From contig OX031062.1 in NCBI GenBank assembly GCA_943736015.1, positions 57,400,962-57,464,961 on the forward strand: DNA of 64,000 bases, written 5' to 3'. The stretch comes from Tridacna crocea. Lineage: Eukaryota; Mollusca; Bivalvia; Cardiida; Cardiidae. The notes under the pieces are model-generated. The model ran no database searches. It had not been told where the DNA came from and saw nothing but the letters and a program-made list of their open reading frames with translations. Positions 33,627-45,600 of the stretch are shown here, one piece after another. Both the position numbers and the translations under genes were made by a program. Each line of letters starts with the position of its first letter. The first letter of the stretch is position 1.

Positions 33627-36600
33627 ATGTCGAAAGCGTTCGCGTTTATGGTGTTGATTTCTGTCGCTGTAGCTGACAAGTCACCGGTTTTGATCTGGTC
33701 TTCAGAGATGTGAGTAATTTACACGCCTAACTTATTTTACTACCTAGATATTGGAATCTGAAGACCGATCTACTCTGACAAGAAGGTCCGATGACAGCTT
33801 CTCTTTCCCTGCTTCAAGCAGTGCTTGCGGAAAAGCAATTATAAAAAAAAAAAACATCAAAGCTGGTCATGGAATCGAAGACGCTGGTGAAAGGAAATTC
33901 GGTTCCATGAAGATACTGAAGTAAATCAAGGGAGAAAAGTGTGCCCGACAACAATACGGCTCAAGGCGAATAATAGAGATGAATCGGGGATGCGGTCAAA
34001 ACGTACCCAAACCAAAACGTACCCAAAAAATAAGTCAAAACGTACCCAAAAGTTAAGTCAAAACGTACCCAAAATTTAAGTCAAAACGTACCCAAAGTAA
34101 AATTTTCATTGAAATAATTTCAGTGTTAGTTATAGATTAAAAAATTCATGTATCTTACCTTTTAAGGATGTTTTAACTCCAGACTCACTTTATATCCTTT
34201 AAATTCATTAAAAACGATGCATGGTTCCAATCCTACTTTACATTCAATTATGGGTGATGTGTTTATGTAAGGACTAATCAGGAGTAACAAACTAGTTGTC
34301 ATTAACAGTTTTATTTTCATAAAAGATGATTTACAAACATTTGTACACAATGTTACTTGTATTAATTATATATTCACCACCCAGCCCCTTTTCAAAGTTA
34401 ACAAAAAATGAGTTAGATCTAGTCAATTTAAGTTTAAAATGAAAAGTTCAATGATATTTAGTTGAACATGTCTTTTTTTCACCCACAAAAAGCACAGGTT
34501 ACCTTTAATTACACAATCTGTAGTATTTACAATCCTTCTGAAAAATAGCTTTTAACAACATTGTAACAACTTCCTCCTGTTTTTCACAATGTTTTTTACC
34601 CTTCGAAGCCTTATATCATAATGGTTGTTTGCAAATGTTTTCAATCTGGAAGAGCCCAAGATTTTATTGATTGGTAAAAAGTTAAGGTTACAATATTTTC
34701 AGTGCAAAATATATCTTATAATATTCGCCCACTAAATGTTAATATTTTAATTAACTGAAAAATTGTGTAAATATTTATACTTGTAATGATAAGAAGGTGT
34801 AACCGAGTCACCACTCAAAGACAACAAAATGTTTTTTCTTATCCATGTTTAGGGAATTTCCTGATGATAAAAATGTTACAAAGAAGAACTTTCAAAGGGA
34901 AGAAAAGGAAAATATGAGAAAAATTTCCATCAGAGCATTTCATGAATTTAAGAAAAAAAACAACCCTTCAGTTTTTCATCTAAAGCAAACTGTCTCTCAA
35001 ATCATCAATATTTACAAAGCATTCAAATATATAATCAGGTAATATACAGCAGCTTAAATACCACTGTGAATAATTAATCTATTCACCACACAATTATACT
35101 TTATTACGCTCTTTTTGGGTGTGAAAATTGCACCTTTGGTTATCCAAACAATGTAATTAAACGTATCTCATTTTTATAAAAGTGCTAATTCTTATGAAGA
35201 GTTTTTTCCGATTGTTTTATTGACAAAATATATATTAGCCCTTTACCAAACGACAAAACTTTATTTAGACTTGTCAAAATTGAGAGCACTTGCAGATGGC
35301 AAAATAAACGTAACTCAAAAAGTAACATTTGTTTTGTGAAGGGTAGAAAACATTATCGGAAAAGGAGAAAATGCTGGTTACCCGCATTTTTTCATTTTCC
35401 CACAATCTTTTCAAAAGGCTTCTATCTCGAGATCGTAAAACCCAGGGATTGTTTGGTAAAGGGTTAATAATGATGGATAACGATATCAAGGTATCTGATG
35501 CTTTTTCCCTAATGTTAAATTTTGTATTTGCATAAAAAAAGAGAGATACACACACTGTAATTTTATCATGAAGCTTTTTATAGATTTAGCTACATGTTCT
35601 GTGATATGCCTCATTATTTGTTTTAATCATCTAAGGCAAATTTGAAATAAAGCAGAATTAAAAATTACCATCATCAAGATGGCGAAAACAATATTTCTAT
35701 TAATTTGTGGAAAGATGGAAGATAAAAACAATATAAAAATCATGGGTACATTTTGACTTCACATTGGGTACGTTTTGACTCCACTTGGGTACGTTTTGAC
35801 TTCAGTTGGGTACGTTTTGACTTCACTTGGGTACGTTTTGACTTGGGTACGTTTTGGTTTGGGTACGTTTTGACTGTAAACCGATGAATCGGACTCAAGA
35901 TGGTTTTGCCTATTCAAGATGGAATGCGGTCAAAACGTACCCAAACCAAAACGTAACCAAATCTTAAGTCATAACGTACCCAAAAGTTAAGTCAAAATTA
36001 CCCAAAGTAAAATTTTCATTGAAATAAGTTCAGTGTTAGTTATAGATTAAAAACTTCATGTATCTTACCTTTTTAACCCATTACCGCACAATCCCTACTT
36101 TTGACATCCCTGAGAAAAAAGCCTTTAGAAAACATTGTGGGAAACCAGCATTTTCTCCTTTTCCCACAATGTTTTCTACCCTTCACAAAACAAATTTCAA
36201 ATTTTCAGTCACTTTTATTTTGTCGTCTGCAAATGCTTTCAATTTGGACCAGTCTAAAATATTGTTGTTTGGTAATTGGTTAAGAATGTTTTAAGTCCAG
36301 ACTCACTTTATATCCTTTTAATTTTTTAAAAATGATGCATGATTTCAATCCTATGTTACATTCAATTATGAGTGATGTGTTTATGTCAGGACTAGTCAGG
36401 TGTAACGAACTAGTTGTAATTAACAGTTTTATTTTCATAAAAGATTATTTACAAACATTTGTACACAATGCTACATAGTATTAATTATATTCACCACCCA
36501 GCCCCTTTTCAAAGTAAACAAAAAAAAAAGTTAGATCTAGTCAATTTAAATTTAAAATGAAAACGTTCAATGATATTTAATAGTTGAACATGTTTTTTTT

Positions 36601-39600
36601 TCCACCCACAAGAAGCACATGTTACCTATTTACAATCCTTCTAAAGAACAGCTTTTTACAACATTGTAATGACTTCCTCCCGTTTCTTACAATGTTTTTT
36701 ACCCTTTGAAGCCTTATATTATAATGGTTGTTTACAAATGTTTTCAATTTTGAAGAGTGCAAGATTTTATTGATTGGTAAAGAGTTAAGTTTACAATATT
36801 TTCAGTGCAGAATATATCATATAATATTCACCCTCTAAATGTTAATATTTTAATTAACTGAAAAATTGTGTAAATATTTATACTTGTAATGATAACAAGG
36901 TGTAACCGAGTCACCACTCATAGACAACAAAATCTTTTACTGACCATGTTTAGGGAATTTCTTGATGATAAAAATGTTACAAAGAAGAACTTTCAAGGGG
37001 AAGAAAAGGAAAATATGAGTAAAATTTCTATCTGGGCATTTAATGAATTTAAGAAAAAAAATCAGCCCTTCAGTTTTTCATCTAACGCAGACTTTCTCTC
37101 AAATCATGAATATTTACAAAGTATTCAAATATATAATCAGGTAATGTACAGCAGCTAAAATACCACTGTGAATAATTAATTCATTCACCACACAATTAGA
37201 GTTTATTACACTCTTTTTGGGTGTGAAAATTGCACCTAGTGTTATTCAAACAATGTAATTAATTAATGTATCTCACTTTTATAAAAGTGCTAGTTCTTAT
37301 GAAGATGTTTTTCAGATTTTTTTTATTTATAAAATATACATTAATAATGATGGATAACGATATCAAGGTATCTGATGCTTTTCCCCTAATGTTAATTGTA
37401 TTTGCCTAAAAAAGAAAGATACACACACTGTAATTTTATCGTGAAGCGTTTGATAGACTTAGCTATGTTCTGTGATATGCTTCATTATTTGTTTTAATCA
37501 TGTAAGGCAAATTTGAAATAAAGGTAAAGCAGAATCAAAAATTATCATCATCAAGATGGCGAAAACATATATTAATTTGTGGAAAGACTGAAGATAAAAA
37601 CACTATAAAAATCATTGGTACATTTTGACTTTACATTGGGTACGTTTTGACTCCACTTGGGTACGTTTTGGTTTGGGTACGTTTTGACTGTTAACCTTCA
37701 AGATGAACAGCTGTCTTCATTTTAAGATTATGTGCACGGTTTTGATATTTTTTGATTTCACTTATTGTTAGGTGACAATTGCAGATTCACATTTAAAAAA
37801 GTTTAAAATTGATGACTGAAAGTAGTTTTTTGATAGGCTTTGGTTACCTATGCACACTAGCACAGGTAACTCCCACCAAAGGTTATGTTACATTTGGGTG
37901 ACAGATGTTTCGGTAACAGACGAGTTTGGTAACAGACTTTTACAGTAAATCGATTGGATGTTTTGGTAACAAAGCAATTTTATTGTGTTTTTGTTCTGTG
38001 ACGTTCTTTACACCTAATGTATGGCTTTGTTTTGTTCAAACTTTTACTTAATAATTGCACTTTTCACCCATTTATCCCTTAATAGATAGGTTCAAATCCT
38101 TTATTTTTTTTTCCACTTTCAAATGCATAACAAAAAAAAAAGTTTATAAAACGTAGTGGAAATTACAAATTAAGGTTTTAAAGGTGGGTATTTAGAATTT
38201 TCACATCACACCAAATTAAAAAATATATATGTCAATGAAATTTAAATGATAAAACTTACAAATCATCAGTAATTAAGAATCATAAAATTACAAAAAAAAT
38301 ATTTTTTGGTGGTATTCCCTTAAAAGGCTATGTAGCTCCTAAAAGCTATTTTTAGATTTCCCGCCAAAATCAAAAAAGCATTATGGGAATGTTAAGTGAC
38401 TCACACGTGAATAATGACTATTAAATTCCATAGCATAACAAACATGTAGTTATTTTCCATAATGTTTAGAACTTCGGACGCTATGTTTGAAGCTTCGTCT
38501 GTATAAATCTGGTATTGTTCATGTAAAAATAGACCGTGTTTCCCTTCGGTGTCGACCTGGGCTGTAGTAAATCTCTAATTTATCTAGTTGTTGGATGGTT
38601 TTCGTCTACTGTGGTTTAATGAATGAAAATCATAAGGCTTTGGGAGTATACGGATGATTTTTTGTGTGTTTTTTTTTTAAATTTTCGTCCCAATATCTGA
38701 AGGGCCACCTTTAAAAACGAAGGTTTGAATAAGATAAAGTCATGCGTTGGGTGTAAACTACTTCGCAATACATAAACACTATATAATAGCTTTATTACCG
38801 AAACATCCAATTGATTTACTGTTTAAGTCTATGTTACTGAACTCGTCTGTTACCAAAACATTCATAAATCTTACATTTTGATGGGTCACCTGTGGGTACA
38901 GAAACAATTTTAAACAGTAAAATTCTCCATACAGATTTTGTGTGCATGGTTTTTCACAAATTGATGATAAATGTAGAGTTTTACCATAACATATGCCGGT
39001 ATATTTTATCATGCTTTGTCCAACATTAACATTGCAATTCAAAAAAAAAAGTTCACTGATGTACAAATAGAATGGATTTAAATCAAATTTAAATCAAAAG
39101 CAGACAACTTTTTCTTCAATAAACTGATTTTATGATCTAAGACATCAGTCATGAATTCTTCTGAATAGCAGAAGGAGAATAAGAAGAATCTTTTCCTTTT
39201 CTCACACTGTGTTCAAAAGCCTTCTTTTCCAGTGAGTTGCCAGACTAATTTATTGTTTGAGTAAAAAGATTATCAATTTCTCCAACATGTGAAATGTTCA
39301 TTTCAGACCTCTGAGTGACCTTCCACAGAGCCATATTGGACAAACAGTAAACATAGACCAATTCGGTGATGGTTATTTGAAACCTTTGACATCAAAAGAT
39401 AATTTGGTCATCTTTCTACAAGACAAGGTGAAGTTTGATTTTGTTATCCCTGAAAAACAGTAGACCACTTTGAAATCGTCTTGATATAATATGGACGATG
39501 AGCATGACACAAAAATATTTATTACTCAAACAAATTGACCTTTAACCCTTTACCACATTGGTAACTTTCAACAACTCTGAGGAAAAAGCCTTTTGAAAAC

Positions 39601-42600
39601 ATTGTTGGAATAAGAGAAAATGCTGGTAACCAGCATTTTCTCCTTTTCCAACAAAATTTTCTTACCCTATCAGAGAAAATATGCTTTATTTGAGCCACTG
39701 TGAAATTCTGCATATGCTTTTAATTAATTTGGCAAGGTCTAAATTTTTGCCCTGTGGTAAAGGGTCATGCAAAGAGTAATTAAAGGTAGGAGAGGAATGA
39801 ATCCTGTCGCAATGACTATCATCAATCCTCAGAAAGAAATTTGCAGAGTTGCTCACGACCTCTGTTCTCAAGTCCTTTACGCTACCAACAGAGCTACCGG
39901 GGCTCGGCCTTTGGTAAAGAGCTAAAGTACATGACAAGCTCTCATGTGTGCTGTTTAAGAAAACTTTGATTATATGTATATAACAGTGAATCTTTACAAA
40001 AACAAAATCGTTCAATATGGAAATACTGGACTTCTGTTACAGAACAGTGTTTGATCCTACAAATTAATTCTTTGCCAAATGGCAAGATTTAAGACTGGTC
40101 CAAATTGATTGCGTTTGCAAACGACAAAATTAATTTGACCCGAAAATTTAATTTGGTTTCCAGCAGGGTAGAAAACATTGTGGGAAAAGGAGAAAATGCT
40201 GGTTACTAGCATTTTCTCCTTTTCCCACAGTGTTTTCAAAAGGCTTCTTTCACAGGGTCATTTAAAGTCGGGATTGTGTGGTAAAGGGTTAAGGGGTAGA
40301 GTGATGTCCTAAAATTTCATCAGAATTTAAACAAAGATGTTATCCTCATTGCCTTAAATTTCTTTAACCCTTTACCACACAGTCCCTACTTTTGACAACC
40401 CTGAGAAAGAGGCTTTTAGAAAACATTGCGGGAAAAGGTAACCAGCATTTTCTCCTTTTCCCACAATGTTTTCTACCCTTCACGAAACAAATTTCAGATT
40501 TTCAGTCACTGTTATTTTGTTATCTGCGAATACTTTCGATCTAGACAAACCTAAAATTTTGTCGTGTGGTAATGAGTTAAGATATCAGTCAGTAGTGTCC
40601 CTGTGGTTGCAATTTGATTTCAGGTACCTTAAAAGAAAATGGTGCAAAACTGAATAAAGTTTATTGGATATTTAGCAAACTTACATTTCAAAGGCTATAT
40701 ATTAACAAAGATTTCCAATGATATCATGATACTCCTTTTTATCTGTGATTTTTAAAATTAGTTCTTAATTATCATGTGTTCTATGGTAGGCCCTGTATAC
40801 TGTAATTCCAAAACTCATGTTTGTCTATAGTTTTAACATCTTCGCAAGCCAAGGCTGACGATTCACTACGCTACTCTACCCTTGGCGGATTGAGCTTGAT
40901 TTTTACATTCCCCCGACACGCTTTTTCATTGGATGCAGCCAGGTCTAACTGCAACAAATGAAATCGCTCATAGCATTTCATCTTTGATAAAAATAGAACA
41001 AGGTTGCTGCCTTTCGAACAGAAAGTAAACATGGAAACCCACATGGATGTCTGCTTATCGGTTTGTAAGCGGTTTGTAAAACGATACTTCATTGGCTTTT
41101 AGAAATATGATGCAAAGGGGGTAATAACTAGCATCCAATAGAGGGCGCATTGCAGGAATCGCGAAATCAGGCTCAATCAGCCAAGGTAAGATCCATGAAG
41201 TGATCGTAAACCTGGAATTGTGAGGATGTAGTTTTAACAATATTATGATCTTTTTTCTTGGGTTCCGTGAATATTGCTAAAAGTCAGGTAGCTCAGTAGT
41301 TAGCGTACCTGACTTGTGACCTCAGGGTTGCAGATTTGAAATCATCCTTGTTGACCCAGTTTCGATTCATGCTGTAATTAACCCAGGGTTATTTGGCTGG
41401 CGTTTCCTCGTTCTCATGAATTATTCATGAAGCATTTTGATTGTTAATCTCAGTTTTTCTTTGAGAAAATTTAAACTATTTTTATCACGAATATGCCATT
41501 ATTTCTATCTTTAGTAACTGACGAAATGAAAATGCCCTCCCTACAAGAGAGAATGAATATGTTATTGATCTTTGGATTGGCTATTAGGGTACTTTCCGAC
41601 CATATGAATATTCATAGGAAACAAAGATTTGCACGTCAATTTTCCCAGGGGTAATGCATGGAGAGTTATGTAATGCATAAACCTGGATTCTGAGGATGGT
41701 TTGATATCCATTTGCAACAAACTTTCTTAGCAGTCATTTTTCACCTCGTACCTCAGATGCGTGTGAAAGTGGTAGCCAGTGGTGTGAAAAGAAAGTTGTG
41801 TATAAAAAAGCAAGGAAACAAATGTGCTCTGGTAACTGTGATATGACCTAGACTGTTAACCCTTTACCTGATATGCCAATTTGAGGCTCTTCCATTTCAG
41901 CAGCAAATAATGATATGATGTCAAAAATATGGACAAAGGAAGATACAAATATCTGATTGAGTGGAAAACATTGTGGGAAAAGGAGAAATTGCTCGTTACG
42001 AGCAACTTCTCCTTTTCCCACAATGTTTTCAAAGGCTGTCTGTTGTTGATACGTCAAAATGAGTATAGATCTATGGAGTGAAGGGTTAAAATGGTGAAAA
42101 CTCCAATACAAACAAGAAGTTAAATTTTTCCTTTCTATTTACAGCTGACCCTTGAAGACTTCATCAACCATGCTGATGTTTACAATATGGATGGAGATGG
42201 CGGAGCTTTCAAGAATGTTAAGGTTACCATTCTAACATGCATTTTTTAACTTCTTTACCAAACAATAAAATTTTGGACTCAACCAAACTGATGGCATTTG
42301 CAAACAAAATAAATCTAGCACAAGTGATGATTCATATCTTTGAAAGGGTAGAACACATTGTGGGAAAAGGAGAAAATGCTGCTTACATGCATTTTCTCCA
42401 TTTCCCAGAATGTTTTCAGAAATCGTCTTCTCCAGATTTATTAAAACTGAGGATTTTGTGGTATAGGGTTAATTCCCATTTGATATGCAGGGCCATAGGA
42501 ACAGGGGGGCCAGGGGGGGCCGGGCCCCCCCAATAATTTGATCACCAATAAACTGAATGTGTCAGTATTTCGCTGAATACTGCTAGACAATTATCGTGCA

Positions 42601-45600
42601 TAAAGAGAATCTAAATAAACTGCGGTGAGCCATGGAAATTTTTCTTCTACTTTTGTTATCTGACAGACACCAAACAATTTCTGGCATGATTCCGTGTGAT
42701 TTTCTGCTTTATTTTTTCTCCAAATCTCATAATTCACCACATTGTTGAACAAATTTCCTTCATTTTCAGTCATTGGTATTAGTAGGTGGGTTATTTCTCA
42801 CTGCATAACCAAACGCAATACATGTAAAATCAGGACAAGCCGATTCTAAAATGATGTTGGCCCCCCCCCCAATCCAAAATCGCTTCCTACGGTCCTGATA
42901 TGGGTGACATTATCATCTATTGTATTTAGTCAAAATTAATGTCCTATTTATCTAAACCTGTAGAGTGCCTTTTACTGCTACCCCCCTTTGTGGCTAGCAC
43001 AGATCAAGATTAGACTGCACAGAACAAGCTTAGTATAATCCTTGGCAGAACACTGCTTCTCTGATCAAATTCTGCCTTGGCTTAAAGTATGAATTGAAAA
43101 TTTAGTTTAACTCTTTACCATACGAGAAAATTTTAGACTGGTCCAAATTCAAAGCAATTGAAGACGACAAAATAAATGTGGCTGAAAAATTGAAATTTGG
43201 TTCGGGAAGGGTAGGAAACATTGTGGGAAAAGGAGAAAATGCTGGTTACCAGCATTTTCTCCTTTTCCCACAATGTTTTCTAAAGGCTTCTTTCTCAGGC
43301 TTGTTAAAAGTTGGGATTGTGTTGTAAAAGTGAAAAAATATGTGTTTTCTATCGTTATAGGCCACATTAGAAGAACAGTATTCGGTCCAGCTTCCAGCCG
43401 TGTCCGATCCCTCAAAGGCTATAAAATCCCTTGTTGAATCATTTGCCGGTAAAGTTACGCAGGTTGATAAGCCAGACGATGTTGAATCCCTCACCCTTGA
43501 TACTGGAAAGAAGAATCTGATTATCATCAAACTTCCAAACATACTTGGGAGTGATGAGGGAAAAGCATTCAAGAGAAATGGTATGCTCTCATTTCACAGC
43601 CATTGTCAATGGTTCAGCCGGTTCAGTCATGGCCGTATTAGTTTTTTTGCCAGATGAAGTCTGAACCTTACAGTTTTTTATTGTCATTTTTCTTTTTTTG
43701 CTTTCTCACAGGCATGGGTGGTCTCAAAATACATTAATGACACCTCTAGACAAGTTTTCAGTTCCAAAGATTTTTCAATATTTTGGACAATATTTTAGGC
43801 TTATCCAAATCGAAAGACAACAAAATAAAATTGACTTAAATTTTGAAATTTGGTCTGTGAAGGGCAGAAAACATTGTTGGAAAAGGAGAAAATGCTGGTT
43901 ACCAGCATTTCCTCCTTTCCTCTTCAATGTTTTCAGAAGGCCTCTTTTTCATGGTTGTCAAAAATAGGGATTGTGTGGTAATGGGTTAATTTCTTACACC
44001 CTGTTACACATGGGTTTTGATGTTTTAGCTTATTACCATATAATTCTGAATTTAAAAAAAAACCTGATAGAGAAGGCTGTTTTTACATACGGACAATGCC
44101 CTTGAGTTTCTGTATCCTGTACACCATAGTTATTGATTATTTGCCTATGTTTAAACAGCTGGCCAACATCTGAATCATTTTACAAACTGCAAAACTTTGT
44201 TGTTTTTTTGTAACAGTAGAGATGTATCTTTAACGCTTTACCACACAATGATGACTTTTGATTATCCAGAGGAAGATGCATTTTGAAAACATTGTGGGAA
44301 AAGAAGAAAATGCTGGTAACCAGCATTTTCTCTTTTTCCCACAACATTTTCTACCCTTCCCAAATCAAATTTCAATTCTTGAGTCACATTTATTTTATTG
44401 TCTGCAAATGCTTTCAATTTGGACTAGTCTATAAATTTGTCGTTCGATAAAGACTTAAATATTGTAATCTTAATCCACAATTTTGTGTTCAGATCAAGAG
44501 TTAAATGTATTTCAGATGAGATGATAGGGAAATGTCTCCACCATCTACAGAAGAGAGATGTAAAGTTCAGTGCTATCTACACAGCTGAGTCGCCAGTCAG
44601 TGTAAGTTTCAGCTTCTTTATTGATTCATGATCTGCCATCCCAACACAAATTTATAGTCAGTTGCTACAATGTCTCAGGTCGTGCTTTGTAAAATTTTGT
44701 AATTGACAATTATGATTCAGATATGAATTTTGAAGACTGTATTTGGGTTGAAAGTGTAGAAAACATTGTGGAAAAGGGAGAAAATGCTGGTTACCAGCAT
44801 TTTCTCCTTTTTCAACACTGTTTTCAAAAGGCTTCTTCCTGTATATCTTTTAACTCTTTACCACATGAGAAAATTTTAGACCGGTCCAAATTGAAAGCAT
44901 TTGCAGACGTCAAAATAAAGGTGACTGAAAAATTAGATTTGGTTTGGAAAGGGTAGAAAACACTGTTGGAAAAGGAGAAAATGCTGGTTACCAGCATTTT
45001 CTCCTTTTCCCAGAGTGTTTTCAAAAGGCCTCTTCCTCAGGGTCGTTTTAAGTCGGGATTGTGTGGTAAAGAGTTAACCTCAGGATAACTTGGCAGACTG
45101 TTCAACCAGGCTTGAAACAAACTTCCTAGCTTTGAAATAGACTAGATACAAACTTTTTTTTGAAGGAAAATTTTTCACTATTTCAGTATTTAAAACAAAC
45201 TTAGCCTTACTTGAAACAAACTTTGAAGAAAGTTTTGACTTTTCTTACAAACAAAGAAAGTTAGCAACAAATGTATGGCTTAAATACAAACTGCATCTGG
45301 TGGGGTTGGATCCCATGGCGGACCAATATCCTCATTTTTCGAGGTTGAAATGACCAATACCATAAACAGTGAGCAAAAGCGATGTCTCTCTCATGCAGTA
45401 GTCGGGTATTGTATTTAAATCGGGACAAAGCCATGAATGAAGGAGAGGTCTGCAGTAACACACCCCATGTTAAAGTCATCATTTATTGATGACTTTAAGC
45501 CTTATTAGGCAGAAAGTCCATTTAAGGACAACAAATGGGAATAATGGCTCTCCGTGGCCAATCCGGGAGGAGCCCCATCTTACGAACAGGAAAGTTTGAA

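Larger units (their letters stand above)
33988..35882. mobile_element. Foldback element, GTCAAAACGTACCC arm family, copy 1
   Basis: The left arm repeats GTCAAAACGTACCCAAA about five times; the right arm (35745-35882) repeats the inverse GGGTACGTTTTGAC. It is flanked by the 10-bp direct repeat GATGAATCGG (33978-33987, 35883-35892). Inside are an exon-like ORF (34853-35038), an old MITE scrap and a fresh MITE (35235-35467). Confidence 0.8.
35922..37696. mobile_element. Foldback element, GTCAAAACGTACCC arm family, copy 2
   Basis: Same arms and interior as the neighbour, but flanked by its own 9-bp direct repeat TTCAAGATG (35913-35921, 37697-37705). This suggests a separate insertion rather than a tandem duplication. 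It lacks the MITE at 35235 of copy 1 and carries another at 36073. Confidence 0.8.

Noticed and set aside
33978-34100. CRISPR-like array (regular GTCAAAACGTACCC repeats)
   Set aside because: The spacers are short, irregular and similar, the repeats recur inverted at the far end, and the genome is clearly eukaryotic.
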